Below, piece by piece: positions 43,857-52,749 of a stretch of 64,000 bases of DNA; the stretch's first letter is position 1, and each line of letters starts with the position of its first letter. A program made the translations under genes and the position numbers. The stretch lies in assembly GCF_030812315.1 (NCBI RefSeq), contig NZ_JAUSSM010000001.1, positions 558,001 to 622,000 of the forward strand. Direction: 5' to 3'. Source of the stretch: Arthrobacter oryzae (lineage in GTDB: Bacteria > Actinomycetota > Actinomycetes > Actinomycetales > Micrococcaceae). The notes below the pieces were generated by a model. The model was not told where the DNA came from. It saw only the letters and a list, made by a program, of their open reading frames with translations, and did no database searches.

Positions 43857-43930
43857 CAAGGCGCCCGTCGGTCGGGCGCCGGACGAAGCCCAGAGGCGCC
43901 GCCGGCGCGAGGAAAGCGGGGTGAACCGCC

Positions 43931-44641
43931 GTGTACACAAGCTCAGCCAACGTCGCCGAGCGCCAGGCCGCGCCGCCGTCGCTGGCCATTTCGACGGTGA
44001 TCTTCGCCCTCCGCCCCAGCGAGAAATCCGGGCGTCCCACCTTGTGGCTGCCGCTAGTGCGCCGGATCCGGGAGCCGTTCAAAGGACTGTGGGCCCTGCC
44101 CGGAGGCCCGCTTACCCACGCCGAATCCCTGCAGGACGCGGCGTCGCGGAACCTGCGGGAAACCACCGGGCTGGCGCCCAAATACCTGGAGCAGCTGTAC
44201 GCCTTCGGCGGCCTCCACCGCTCCCCGACGCAACGCGTGGTGTCCATCGTGTACTGGGCGCTGGTGCAGCCTACGGAAGCAGCGCTCGCCGACGAGTCCG
44301 AGAACGTCAAGTGGTTCCGGGCGGACCGGCTGGGCGACCTGGCCTTCGACCACAACGCGATCGTGGACTACGCCCTCTGGCGCCTGCGGAACAAGCTGGC
44401 CTACGGCTCGGTTGCCTACCACCTGCTGGGGGAGTACTTCACCCTGGCCGAAGTGCGGGAAGTCTACGAAGCAGTCCTGGACCGCGAACTGGACCCCGCC
44501 AATTTCCGCCGCCAGCTCAAGTCCACGCCGGAGATCGAAGAAACCGGCGAATACCTGCAGGGCGGCAAACACCGCCCTCCCCGCCTCTACCGCTTTACCG
44601 GCCGCCCCGGCCTTGACCCAGATAACAGGAGCACACCATGA
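43931..44641 (+). CDS. nrtR: NrtR: Nudix-related transcriptional regulator of NAD synthesis
   Basis: The product has 236 residues. An N-terminal Nudix-fold domain (about 15-150) is followed by a winged helix (about 155-225, LLGEYFTLAEVREVYEAVL). The Nudix box starting GGPLTHAESLQDAAS has the general spacing, but the catalytic REUxEE core reads RNLRET, so hydrolase activity is probably lost, as in known NrtR repressors that bind ADP-ribose or NAD. The gene starts at GTG 43931 and is coupled to nadA by an ATGA overlap. It is likely autoregulated through the 31-bp palindrome. Confidence 0.93.
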   Translation: MYTSSANVAERQAAPPSLAISTVIFALRPSEKSGRPTLWLPLVRRIREPFKGLWALPGGPLTHAESLQDAASRNLRETTGLAPKYLEQLYAFGGLHRSPTQRVVSIVYWALVQPTEAALADESENVKWFRADRLGDLAFDHNAIVDYALWRLRNKLAYGSVAYHLLGEYFTLAEVREVYEAVLDRELDPANFRRQLKSTPEIEETGEYLQGGKHRPPRLYRFTGRPGLDPDNRSTP

Positions 44642-45954
44642 GCAGCGTCAACACGGCAATCCAGTTGATCACTCGCGAACAGGCCGAACAGAAAGCTCTG
44701 GGCCTGGCGACCGGAGCCGCCGCCACCTGCAGCCCGGCACTGGCCCGCGGACCGTGGGACTACGACCTCGCCGAGGCCCTCGCCGGTGTGCCCGCGTACG
44801 GCCCGGGCGCCTCCAGCGCCGACGTTGCCCCCGCCGCCACCCCGCGCCAGGGCCAGCTGCCGGAGGAGTACAAGAAGGCCAGCGACGCCGAACTGGACGC
44901 TCGCATCCGGGCAGCCAAGGCTGTCCTAGGGGACAAGGCCGTAATCCTGGGCCACTTTTACCAGCGCGATGAGGTCATTGAGTACGCCGACTTTGTGGGC
45001 GACTCCTTCCAGCTGGCCAATGCCGCACTGACCAAACCGGACGCCGAAGCCATCATCTTCTGCGGTGTGCACTTTATGGCGGAGACGGCGGACATCCTGT
45101 CCAAGCCCGACCAGGCCGTTATCCTGCCGAACCTCGCCGCCGGCTGCTCGATGGCGGACATGGCAGACATCGATTCCGTGACCGAATGCTGGGAGCAGCT
45201 GGAAGAGCTCTACGGCACCGAGCCCGACGCCGACGGCCGGGTTCCGGTCATCCCCGTCACCTACATGAACTCCTCCGCAGCACTCAAGGGCTTCTGCGGG
45301 GAACACGGCGGCATCGTCTGCACGTCCTCCAACGCCGCCACCGTCCTTGAATGGGCCTTCCAGCGCGGCCAGCGGGTCCTGTTCTTTCCCGACCAGCACC
45401 TGGGCCGCAACACGGCCAAGGCCATGGGCGTGCCGATGGAGCAGATGCCCATGTGGAACCCGCGCAAGGAGCTCGGCGGCAACGATGAACAGACCCTGCT
45501 CGATTCCCGTGTGATCCTCTGGCACGGCTTCTGCTCGGTCCACAAGCGCTTCAACGTGGCCCAGATCGAGAAGGCCCGCACCGACTTCCCCGGCGTCAAC
45601 GTTATCGTCCACCCTGAGTGCCCCATGGAAGTTGTGGACGCCGCCGATTCCGCCGGATCCACCGACTTCATCAAGAAGGCCATCGCCGCGGCCACGGAAC
45701 CCACCACCTTTGCGATCGGCACCGAGATCAACATGGTCAACCGGCTGGCAGCGGAATACCCCCAGCACACCATCTTCTGCCTGGATCCGGTGATCTGCCC
45801 GTGCTCCACCATGTACCGGATCCACCCGGGCTACCTCGCCTGGGTGCTGGAGGCGCTGGTCAACGGCGAGGTCCTCAACCGCATCACCGTGGATGACGAC
45901 GTCGCCGCTCCGGCGCGCGTGGCCCTCGAGCGGATGCTGGCGGCCCGGCCGTGA
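44638..45954 (+). CDS. nadA: Quinolinate synthase
   Basis: This 438-residue [4Fe-4S] enzyme condenses iminoaspartate with dihydroxyacetone phosphate to quinolinate. The conserved blocks are KAVILGHFYQRDEV, FCGVHFMAETADIL, NLAAGCSMADMA, HPECPMEV and CPCSTMYR, which include the cluster cysteines. An N-terminal extension of about 70 residues precedes the core, usual in Actinobacteria. It overlaps nadB by a GTGA junction. The cysteine desulfurase at the end of the operon probably serves its cluster. Confidence 0.96.
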   Translation: MSSVNTAIQLITREQAEQKALGLATGAAATCSPALARGPWDYDLAEALAGVPAYGPGASSADVAPAATPRQGQLPEEYKKASDAELDARIRAAKAVLGDKAVILGHFYQRDEVIEYADFVGDSFQLANAALTKPDAEAIIFCGVHFMAETADILSKPDQAVILPNLAAGCSMADMADIDSVTECWEQLEELYGTEPDADGRVPVIPVTYMNSSAALKGFCGEHGGIVCTSSNAATVLEWAFQRGQRVLFFPDQHLGRNTAKAMGVPMEQMPMWNPRKELGGNDEQTLLDSRVILWHGFCSVHKRFNVAQIEKARTDFPGVNVIVHPECPMEVVDAADSAGSTDFIKKAIAAATEPTTFAIGTEINMVNRLAAEYPQHTIFCLDPVICPCSTMYRIHPGYLAWVLEALVNGEVLNRITVDDDVAAPARVALERMLAARP

Positions 45955-47705
45955 CCAGGCCCCGTGTGGCCCGGCCGAACGCGGCCGACGGCGGTGCGAC
46001 CCACAACGCCGGGGCCCCGCCGCGCCGACTCGTCGTGGTGGGCAGCGGAATTGCGGGGCTGTATGCAGCGCTGCTGGCGGCCGACGCCGAAGGAGGTGCC
46101 GCGGCAGAGGTGGTCCTGCTGAGCAAGGGACAGCTGGAACACAGCAACACCTTCTATGCCCAGGGCGGCGTGTCCGCTGTGCTGGAACCTGGCGAAGCCG
46201 CCCCCGGCGACTCCGTGGAGGCCCACGTCGCGGACACGCTGGCAGCCGGCGCCGGCCTGAACAACACGGAAGCCGTGCGGATTCTGTGCACGGAAGCCGC
46301 ACGCGACATCGCGGGGCTACGCCGGTACGGAGTCACCTTTGACGCCGATGCGCAGGGGGACGCCGCACTGGGGCTGGAGGCTGCCCATTCAGCGCCGCGC
46401 ATCCTGCACGCCGGCGGGGACGCCACCGGGGCCGGCATTGCCCGCGGCCTGATCGCCGCCGTCCTGGAGCGGGCCGTGTCCGGCCGGCTGCGGCTGGAAA
46501 CCGGCGCGTTCGTCACAGAGCTGACGACGGCGGACGGCCGGGTGACCGGGGTTGAGTACCTGCAGAACGGCGAACTCAAGAGCCTTCCGGCCGCGGGCGT
46601 GCTGCTCGCCACTGGCGGTGCCGGCAGGATCTTCGCGCGCACCAGCAACCCCGTCGTTGCCACAGCGGACGGACTGGCGCTCGCCTGGGGGGCAGGTGCC
46701 GCGGTAGGCGACCTTGAGTTCTTCCAGTTCCACCCCACCACCATGGCGATGCGCGAGAGGGCAGGCGGACCGCCGCCGCTGCTGGTTTCCGAAGCTGTCC
46801 GCGGCGAGGGCGCGGTGCTGCTCGATGCCGACGGACACCGCTTCATGCCGGACTATCACCCCGACGCCGAGCTTGCCCCCCGCGACGTCGTCTCCCGCAG
46901 CATTGCGCTGCACCTGGTCCGCACCGGGGCACCGGCCGACAGCCCGGTGTTCCTGGACGCCCGCGGGGTAGAAGCCGCCAGGGGTTCCGGCTTCCTGGCA
47001 CGGCGCTTTCCCACCATCAACGCCGCCACGAGGGCGGCAGGCTACGACTGGACCGCTGAACCGCTCCCGGTGTCGCCGGCGGCCCACTACTGGATGGGCG
47101 GGGTGTCCACCGACCTTGGCGGACGGACCTCCGTCCCGGGTCTCTACGCAGCGGGCGAAGTGGCCTGCACCGGGGCCCAGGGCGCCAATAGACTGGCCAG
47201 TAATTCGCTGCTCGAAGGACTGGTTTTCGGACGCCGCGCCGTTGAGTCCTTCCTGGGTGCTGAACCGTCGCACGACAGCGCTGCTCCGCGTGCTGTCTCG
47301 GCCGCTGGCGGCCTCCCCTTGACGCACGCTTCCGCAGCACTGCCGCGCGACTTTGCCGGGGAGGAAGCCTCGCCGGCTGCCCCCGAGGTTGTTGTGAAGT
47401 CTGTTCCTGGTCCCGGGCCGTTTTCCCGAGAGGCCCTGGGGCGGTTGATGACGGCCCATGCCGGGGTGTTGCGCAGTGGGACGGAACTCGACGCCGCGGC
47501 CTTGCAGCTGGCCGAGTGGGCCGAGTCCATCAGTGCCACTGAGCCTACCGATCCGGGGGAGTACGAGGACCGGAACCTTCTGCTGGCCGCACGGCTGCTC
47601 GTGGAGGCCGCCCGGAAGCGGACTGTATCCGTGGGCGCGCACTACCGGGCCGATACCGACCACGCTTCAGCCACTACCTATTCCATGCAAAGGATTTCCT
47701 CATGA
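45951..47705 (+). CDS. nadB: L-aspartate oxidase
   Basis: This 584-residue flavoprotein oxidises aspartate to iminoaspartate for NadA. The FAD motif is VVGSGIAGLYAALLAAD (about 25-41), followed by HSNTFYAQGGVSAVLEPGE, the substrate-site FQFHPTTMAM and the FAD-contacting GANRLASNSLLEGLVFGRRA. Its ATGA junction overlaps nadC. A hydrophilic Ala/Pro-rich linker lies between the flavin part and the C-terminal helical domain. Confidence 0.96.
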   Translation: MTRPRVARPNAADGGATHNAGAPPRRLVVVGSGIAGLYAALLAADAEGGAAAEVVLLSKGQLEHSNTFYAQGGVSAVLEPGEAAPGDSVEAHVADTLAAGAGLNNTEAVRILCTEAARDIAGLRRYGVTFDADAQGDAALGLEAAHSAPRILHAGGDATGAGIARGLIAAVLERAVSGRLRLETGAFVTELTTADGRVTGVEYLQNGELKSLPAAGVLLATGGAGRIFARTSNPVVATADGLALAWGAGAAVGDLEFFQFHPTTMAMRERAGGPPPLLVSEAVRGEGAVLLDADGHRFMPDYHPDAELAPRDVVSRSIALHLVRTGAPADSPVFLDARGVEAARGSGFLARRFPTINAATRAAGYDWTAEPLPVSPAAHYWMGGVSTDLGGRTSVPGLYAAGEVACTGAQGANRLASNSLLEGLVFGRRAVESFLGAEPSHDSAAPRAVSAAGGLPLTHASAALPRDFAGEEASPAAPEVVVKSVPGPGPFSREALGRLMTAHAGVLRSGTELDAAALQLAEWAESISATEPTDPGEYEDRNLLLAARLLVEAARKRTVSVGAHYRADTDHASATTYSMQRISS

Positions 47706-48646
47706 CCACCACCGCCCAGGAAACGCCGGCCCTGACGGCCGTTGACCTCACCGGCAGCCTTCCCGAAGCTGCCGTGCTGGGGGTGCTGCGCGCTGCGCTC
47801 GCCGAGGATGCCCCGTATGGCGACATCACCTCGCAGGTTCTCATCCCGGCGCAGGCACGCGCGACGGCCGTGCTCAACGCCCGTGTCCCCGGTGTCCTGA
47901 GCGGGGGAACCGTGTTTGCCGCCGCCATGAAACTCACGGACCCGGACGCCGTCGTCGAGCTGCTGGTGGCTGACGGCGAAAGGTTCGGCGCGGGCACGCC
48001 GCTGGCCAGGGTGACCGGCAACGCCCGGGCAGTCCTGCTGGCGGAACGCGTGGCACTGAACCTGGTCCAGCGGATGAGTGCGATCGCCACTAAGACGGCC
48101 GAATTCGTGGATCTCGTCCAGGGGACCAGCGCGCGGATCACGGACACCCGGAAGACGACGCCGGGCCTGCGCGTCCTGGAGCGCTATGCGGTTCGGTGCG
48201 GAGGCGGCGCTAACCACCGCTTCAGCCTGTCGGACGCCGTGCTGGCCAAGGACAACCACCTCGCGGTCATCACCGGCGGCGACCCGGCGAAGCTCACCTC
48301 CGTACTCCGGGCGGCGAAGGCGCAACTCGGCCACACCACCCACTTCGAGGTTGAAGTGGACCGCATGGACCAGGTGGAGCCGGTCCTCGCCGCCGGGGTG
48401 GACACCATCATGCTGGACAACTTCACGCCCGATGAACTTGCTGCCGGCGTGGCCCTTGTCGACGGACGGGCCCGGGTAGAGGCCAGCGGCAACGTCAGCC
48501 TCCAAACGGTGGCCGCTATTGCCGCCACTGGCGTGGACGTCATCTCGATCGGCGGCCTCACCCACAGCGTCCTCGCCCTTGACCTGGGCCTCGACATTGA
48601 ACTTCTGGACGTTGAACCACCGGCTACCGAGCTGACGGTGGGCTGA
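47702..48646 (+). CDS. nadC: Nicotinate-nucleotide pyrophosphorylase (quinolinate phosphoribosyltransferase)
   Basis: This 314-residue enzyme converts quinolinate and PRPP to nicotinate mononucleotide and CO2. The blocks are EDAPYGDITSQVL, RVALNLVQRMSAIAT, RITDTRKTTPGLRVLERYAVRCGG, HFEVEVDRMDQV and IMLDNFTP, which are the substrate and PRPP sites. It is the last NAD enzyme of the operon, 5 bp before the cysteine desulfurase gene. Confidence 0.96.
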   Translation: MTTTAQETPALTAVDLTGSLPEAAVLGVLRAALAEDAPYGDITSQVLIPAQARATAVLNARVPGVLSGGTVFAAAMKLTDPDAVVELLVADGERFGAGTPLARVTGNARAVLLAERVALNLVQRMSAIATKTAEFVDLVQGTSARITDTRKTTPGLRVLERYAVRCGGGANHRFSLSDAVLAKDNHLAVITGGDPAKLTSVLRAAKAQLGHTTHFEVEVDRMDQVEPVLAAGVDTIMLDNFTPDELAAGVALVDGRARVEASGNVSLQTVAAIAATGVDVISIGGLTHSVLALDLGLDIELLDVEPPATELTVG

Positions 48647-48651
48647 CCGCC

Positions 48652-49806
48652 ATGATTTTCCTGGACGCAGCGGCCACCACGCCGGTCCGCCGCGAAGTGC
48701 TGGAAGCCATGTGGCCCTACCTCACCGGCGACTTCGGAAACCCGTCGAGCCACCACTCGCTGGGCGAGTCCGCCGCAAATGCGCTCGCCGGCGCCCGCAC
48801 GGACACCGGCAAAGCGCTGAACTGCCGCCCGGCAGAGATCACCTTCACTTCGGGCGGAACAGAGGCGGACAACCTCGCCGTCAAGGGCATCGCCCTGGCG
48901 CGGCAGGCAGCCGACCCGGCCCTGAACCGCGTGGTGATCAGCGCCGTCGAACATCCCGCTGTGGAGGAATCGGCACGCTACCTCGAACGGTTCCACGGTT
49001 TTGCCGTAGATGTCGTCCCGGTGGACCGCTTCGGGAAGGTAACCCCCGAGGCCCTGGCCGTCGTGCTTCGGCCGGAGACGGCGCTGGTCAGCATCATGTA
49101 CGCGAACAACGAGGTGGGAACGGTCCAGCCGATCCGGCAGCTCGCCGGGCTGAGCCGCGAACATGGCGTTCCGTTCCACACGGACGCCGTGCAGGCCGCG
49201 GGCTGGCTTCCGCTGGACACGAAACTCCTGGGCGTGGACGCCATGAGCATCTCCGGTCACAAACTGGGGGCGCCGAAAGGCAACGGGGCGCTGTTCGTGC
49301 GGAGCCGCACCCGCATTGAACCCCTTCTCCATGGCGGCGGGCAGGAACGCGGACGCCGCTCCGGAACCGAGAACGTCGCCGGCGCCGTGGCACTGGCCAC
49401 CGCACTGTCGCTGGTCCGCCCCGAGCAGGGCCTGCCTGCGCACGTTGCGGCCCTGCGGGACGACTTCATCGGAGAGATCCTGGCCGACGTTCCCGGCGCA
49501 CAACTGACAGGACACCCGTTGGAAAGGCTGCCGTCAGTGGCTTCGTTCTGTTTCCCCGGAACCAGCGGGGAGTCGGTGCTCCTCGAGCTGGAGCGCCAGG
49601 GCGTGGTCTGCTCCAGCGGGTCGGCCTGCGCCGCCGGATCCGATGCCGCCTCGCCGGTGCTGCTGGCGATGGGCATCCCGGCCGAAGTCGCCCAGACCGC
49701 CGTCCGGTTCAGCTTTGATGCCACGGTTACGGCGGAAGAACTGCAGGAAGCGGCAGCAGCCGTTCGCAACGCCGTCGGCAGCGTGCTGTCCCTCGGCATC
49801 CGCTAG
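48652..49806 (+). CDS. Cysteine desulfurase (NifS/IscS class I) in the NAD operon
   Basis: This 384-residue PLP enzyme has FLDAAATTPVRREV at the N-terminus, TFTSGGTEADNLA, EHPAVEESARYL, the PLP-lysine SGHKLGAPKG, and active-site cysteine CSSGSAC near residue 326. It releases sulfur from cysteine for Fe-S assembly. Position directly behind nadA-nadB-nadC suggests that it serves the NadA [4Fe-4S] cluster rather than general assembly. No scaffold gene is adjacent. Confidence 0.93.
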   Translation: MIFLDAAATTPVRREVLEAMWPYLTGDFGNPSSHHSLGESAANALAGARTDTGKALNCRPAEITFTSGGTEADNLAVKGIALARQAADPALNRVVISAVEHPAVEESARYLERFHGFAVDVVPVDRFGKVTPEALAVVLRPETALVSIMYANNEVGTVQPIRQLAGLSREHGVPFHTDAVQAAGWLPLDTKLLGVDAMSISGHKLGAPKGNGALFVRSRTRIEPLLHGGGQERGRRSGTENVAGAVALATALSLVRPEQGLPAHVAALRDDFIGEILADVPGAQLTGHPLERLPSVASFCFPGTSGESVLLELERQGVVCSSGSACAAGSDAASPVLLAMGIPAEVAQTAVRFSFDATVTAEELQEAAAAVRNAVGSVLSLGIR

Positions 49807-49837
49807 GCGCTATCTGTCCGGCGTTGTTTGTAGGGCA

Positions 49838-50344
49838 TCAGCGGTGCCGTGCGCGGCGGAAGATCCAGTGCCTCAACAGTGCGAAGCGCACGGCCGTGGC
49901 CAGGAATCCGGACAGCGTGGTGGTCCACAGTTCATCAGACATCGTGGCGTCAGGGTTGAGCCAGTGAAGCACGCCAAGGCTGCCGCCCGTGATTACCAGC
50001 GCAATCACGATGACAACCAGTCCGCTGAGATGGTCCTTGGCAAGTTTTCCGCTTCCGGCAATCTTGAACGTCAGGCGCCGGTTCAGGGCCGTGTTCATCA
50101 CCGAGGTCATGACCAGCGCTGCGGCGTTGGCCGGTTGGGGTCCCAGCCAGGGCCGGAGCAGGGCATAGAGGGCAAGCGAGGTCACCGTGCAGACGATGCC
50201 TACGCCGGTGAACCGGAGGAGCTGCCGCAGCGCGGGGAAACGAAGGATGCCACGGTAGTGCTTCGTGGCCGGTGGTCGCCGGAGGGCCGAGCCGGAACCG
50301 GACTGTTGCGTCAGCGGGGCGGCGGGCGCAGCAGGTGATTCCAT
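49838..50344 (-). CDS. GtrA-family membrane protein
   Basis: This 168-residue protein has four hydrophobic segments beginning at LLRFTGVGIVCTVTSLALYALL, with the typical NTALNRRLTF segment after the second. GtrA proteins flip or help transfer polyprenyl-linked sugars in envelope polysaccharide synthesis. No glycosyltransferase partner is adjacent. A weak CAGGCT box lies 6 nt before the ATG. Confidence 0.88.
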   Translation of the reverse strand: MESPAAPAAPLTQQSGSGSALRRPPATKHYRGILRFPALRQLLRFTGVGIVCTVTSLALYALLRPWLGPQPANAAALVMTSVMNTALNRRLTFKIAGSGKLAKDHLSGLVVIVIALVITGGSLGVLHWLNPDATMSDELWTTTLSGFLATAVRFALLRHWIFRRARHR

Positions 50345-50379
50345 CGCTCAAGCCTGCCACACCGCGCCGGCGAATCCCG

Positions 50380-51222
50380 TCAGGCTGAGGCCCGTACCGG
50401 GTTCGTCAGATCGCCGATTCCCTCCACCCGGCAGGTGACCGTGTCTCCGGTGTGAAGCCGCGCGCTTTCGGCGGGGAACCCCGTGAGGACCAGGTCTCCG
50501 GGGTGCAGCGTCATGAAGGACGTCAAGTAGACCAGGATTTCGTCCACGCCCCAGCCGAGGTCCGCTGAGCTGGCTGCCCGGAGTTCAGTGCCGTTGTGCA
50601 CGATTCCGATGGAAAGCGCGGCGTTGTCCAAAGTACTGTCCAGGCCCGTCACAATCCACGGACCCGCCGGCGTGAAAGTGTCCTGGCTCTTGGCGCTGAT
50701 CCACAGGTCGTCCGTTTTCTGCAGCTCGCGGGCCGTGACGTCGTTGCCCACGGTGAAGCCCAGGACGGCCGTCCGTGCATTCTCCAGGGTCAGCCCGCGT
50801 GCCTTGCGCCCGACGACGATGGTCAGTTCCGCTTCCGGGTCCACATGCCCTACGCCCGGCGCGAGTTCGATGGCGTCGCCCGGTCCCACCACGCTGGTGG
50901 CCGCCTTGTGGAAGGCCTGGGGCGGAAGGTCCCGCCCGGCCTGGCCGGTGTTGTGCGCCATGCCCAGGACGTTGGCCGGAATACTGGGCGCGAGGAAGGT
51001 GAATGAGTCTTCGCCGACAGTGGAGCCCTGCTGCCAGCCTGCCCGCGGAGCAGACCCGGCGTTCGCCAGGGATCCGGGGAACGGGCTGTCGATGACTGTC
51101 CAGAGTTTTCCCGCATCGCTGCCAAAATCCGCGGCATCGTTGGCCACGAAGAACTGTTCGAGCTCAGAGGCAGGGGCGTGCGGACGGACTCGGGCAATTC
51201 GGCGCGTCAGGATGGCGGTCAT
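50380..51222 (-). CDS. Fumarylacetoacetate hydrolase family protein
   Basis: The product has about 280 residues. The C-terminal FAH domain (about 85-280) shows the metal-site pattern VDPEAELTIVVGRKARGL, FTVGNDVTARELQ and LTGFPAESARLHTGDTVTCRVEGIG. Members hydrolyse or decarboxylate 2-oxo or 1,3-dicarbonyl acids in catabolic pathways such as aromatic meta-cleavage; the substrate is unknown. I chose ATG 51222 because a TAGGAT box ends 6 nt before it; a GTG directly precedes it. Confidence 0.88.
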   Translation of the reverse strand: MTAILTRRIARVRPHAPASELEQFFVANDAADFGSDAGKLWTVIDSPFPGSLANAGSAPRAGWQQGSTVGEDSFTFLAPSIPANVLGMAHNTGQAGRDLPPQAFHKAATSVVGPGDAIELAPGVGHVDPEAELTIVVGRKARGLTLENARTAVLGFTVGNDVTARELQKTDDLWISAKSQDTFTPAGPWIVTGLDSTLDNAALSIGIVHNGTELRAASSADLGWGVDEILVYLTSFMTLHPGDLVLTGFPAESARLHTGDTVTCRVEGIGDLTNPVRASA

Positions 51223-51228
51223 CACGAC

Positions 51229-51234
51229 ATCCTA
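51229..51234 (-). promoter_or_regulatory. -10 box TAGGAT of the FAH-family gene
   Basis: On the minus strand TAGGAT is followed by GTCGTG and the ATG at 51222. Confidence 0.5.
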
Positions 51235-51296
51235 TGTCTTGTCCTGAACCTTGACGCAGTGTGTCGGCCGCCCTCTTCCGGTGCCCGCGTGAGCCG

Positions 51297-51860
51297 TCAG
51301 GCGAGGGCGGCAGATCCGAATGCCACACTGAACCTGTCGCACCAAAGCACCACGGTGTGCAGGCCGCTGAGGTCTGTTCCTGGCGGGACGGCGTAGTTCT
51401 GGTTGCCGTGGGTAGCCTTGACGGGTCCCAGATCCAGGAACCTGCCGGAACGGTACTTGAACCAGTCCCCGCCGGCCTCGCGGTCGCTGAGCCACACTTT
51501 GACATCCGGGCCGTCGCTGCTGGCAAGGTTCTCGAGCCTGACCACATGCGAACCGTCAGGCAGCTGCACCAGGCTCGCGCTGCCTGAGGTGGGGTGTTCC
51601 TGGGACTGGAACGGCCCTGTGGCCAGAACAGCGGGCCGGATGGCTGGCGTGGCGACGGGCGCGGAGGCGGATGCGGATGCGGCTGCGGCCGGCGGCGAAC
51701 CGGCCGGTGCGGTGGCAACAGAGCCCGGCGTCAGGGGTTCATCGATCGAGCTGCTGGTGAACAGCCGCCATGGCTGGAACAGTCCCATTCCCGCAACGAG
51801 CGACACCAGGAACGCTGCGGAGGCCCAGGCCAGGAGGGTACGTCGTCGCGGTTTTCCCAT
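51297..51860 (-). CDS. DM13 domain-containing membrane-anchored protein
   Basis: This 187-residue protein has one N-terminal membrane anchor (about residues 10-28), an Ala/Pro/Ser linker, and an extracytoplasmic DM13 domain (about 85-185). The domain ends with the characteristic LWCDRFSVAFGSA, which contains the single conserved cysteine. DM13 domains are proposed to act in extracellular redox or hydroxylation reactions. It has its own TAGCCT box and no obvious operon partner. Confidence 0.87.
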   Translation of the reverse strand: MGKPRRRTLLAWASAAFLVSLVAGMGLFQPWRLFTSSSIDEPLTPGSVATAPAGSPPAAAASASASAPVATPAIRPAVLATGPFQSQEHPTSGSASLVQLPDGSHVVRLENLASSDGPDVKVWLSDREAGGDWFKYRSGRFLDLGPVKATHGNQNYAVPPGTDLSGLHTVVLWCDRFSVAFGSAALA

Positions 51861-51866
51861 GGTTCA

Positions 51867-51872
51867 AGGCTA
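51867..51872 (-). promoter_or_regulatory. -10 box TAGCCT of the DM13 gene
   Basis: On the minus strand TAGCCT ends 6 nt before ATG 51860. Confidence 0.5.
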
Positions 51873-51935
51873 GATGCGGTGCGAGAGTGGCGTCTCGTGG
51901 TTTTCCTTACGATTCCCTTTCGGCGCGGGAGGACG

Positions 51936-52598
51936 TCAGTACAGTTCGCCGACGGGGATCTCCACGGCCAGCCGGTTGGAGGGACCCGCCAGCGGGCACG
52001 CCCAGGCTTCGTTGTAAGCACAGGAGGGGTTGTATGCGAAGTTGAAGTCCAGGATGAATTCAGCGTCGGGCCCGGATCCCAGGACGCCGTGGAAGGCGCC
52101 CTTGATCGTGTCCAGGAGGTAGCGTCCGGCGCCGTAGCTGCCTCCGGGCTGGCCCGCCGTCGCATCCCTGAATGGCACGAAGATGCCGCCACCGTAGCCG
52201 TGTAGTTTCCAGACGGCCAACTGGCCCATCTCCGGCAAGTCGAAGGTGCCCAGGCGCACAAACCTGACAACGCCGTCGGTCGCGGTCTCGACGTTCATTT
52301 CCCGGCCCTCGCCCTCTTTTGTCAGGGGCACGTGGAACCGGTAGATGGGGTCGTAGTCGGCGGTCCGGAGGCCGCTGAACGTTGCTTTGTCTGGCGTCGT
52401 GAGGGCGGAGGCAGGGTGGGTTCCGAACATCCGGTCCCGTTCCTGGCGCCAGTACGTGTGAGCTTCGGCGGGGCTGTCCGCGGCGATTCTGCGGACGTTT
52501 TGGTACATGGCGAAGGTCCGGACCCGCCAGTCGGCAATGTCCAGGGCCGAGATATCCGTCACGCTGTCCTGGTCCGCGTCAAAGTGCTGTTCCGCCAT
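51936..52598 (-). CDS. DUF1684 domain-containing protein
   Basis: This 220-residue soluble protein matches the DUF1684 pattern: YWRQERDRMFGTHPASAL, the PIYRFHVPL core, then GRYLLDTIKGA and the C-terminal LDFNFAYNPSCAYNEAWACPLAGPSNRL-type block (quoted in part). The conserved CxYNxxWxCPL segment suggests a metal or cofactor site. Function is unknown. ATG 52598 sits 6 nt after a TACGCT box, which excludes the longer upstream reading. Confidence 0.88.
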   Translation of the reverse strand: MAEQHFDADQDSVTDISALDIADWRVRTFAMYQNVRRIAADSPAEAHTYWRQERDRMFGTHPASALTTPDKATFSGLRTADYDPIYRFHVPLTKEGEGREMNVETATDGVVRFVRLGTFDLPEMGQLAVWKLHGYGGGIFVPFRDATAGQPGGSYGAGRYLLDTIKGAFHGVLGSGPDAEFILDFNFAYNPSCAYNEAWACPLAGPSNRLAVEIPVGELY

Positions 52599-52604
52599 GT
52601 CCCC

Positions 52605-52610
52605 AGCGTA
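52605..52610 (-). promoter_or_regulatory. -10 box TACGCT of the DUF1684 gene
   Basis: On the minus strand TACGCT ends 6 nt before ATG 52598. Confidence 0.5.
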
Positions 52611-52737
52611 TCCCTCTTTGGGGACGGGAAACCCCGCCGCCTGCAGTAACGCCGCGCCGCCCGGAACGATTACCGCAGATGCACACGCCGACCTCAACAC
52701 TCCGTCCGGAACACAGGACCTCCGGCGGCGGCGCCGC

Positions 52738-52743
52738 TACGCT
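52738..52743 (+). promoter_or_regulatory. -10 box TACGCT of the lipoprotein gene at 52750
   Basis: TACGCT ends 6 nt before ATG 52750. It uses the same hexamer as the divergent DUF1684 gene 130 bp away. Confidence 0.5.
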
Positions 52744-52749
52744 TGCCTC

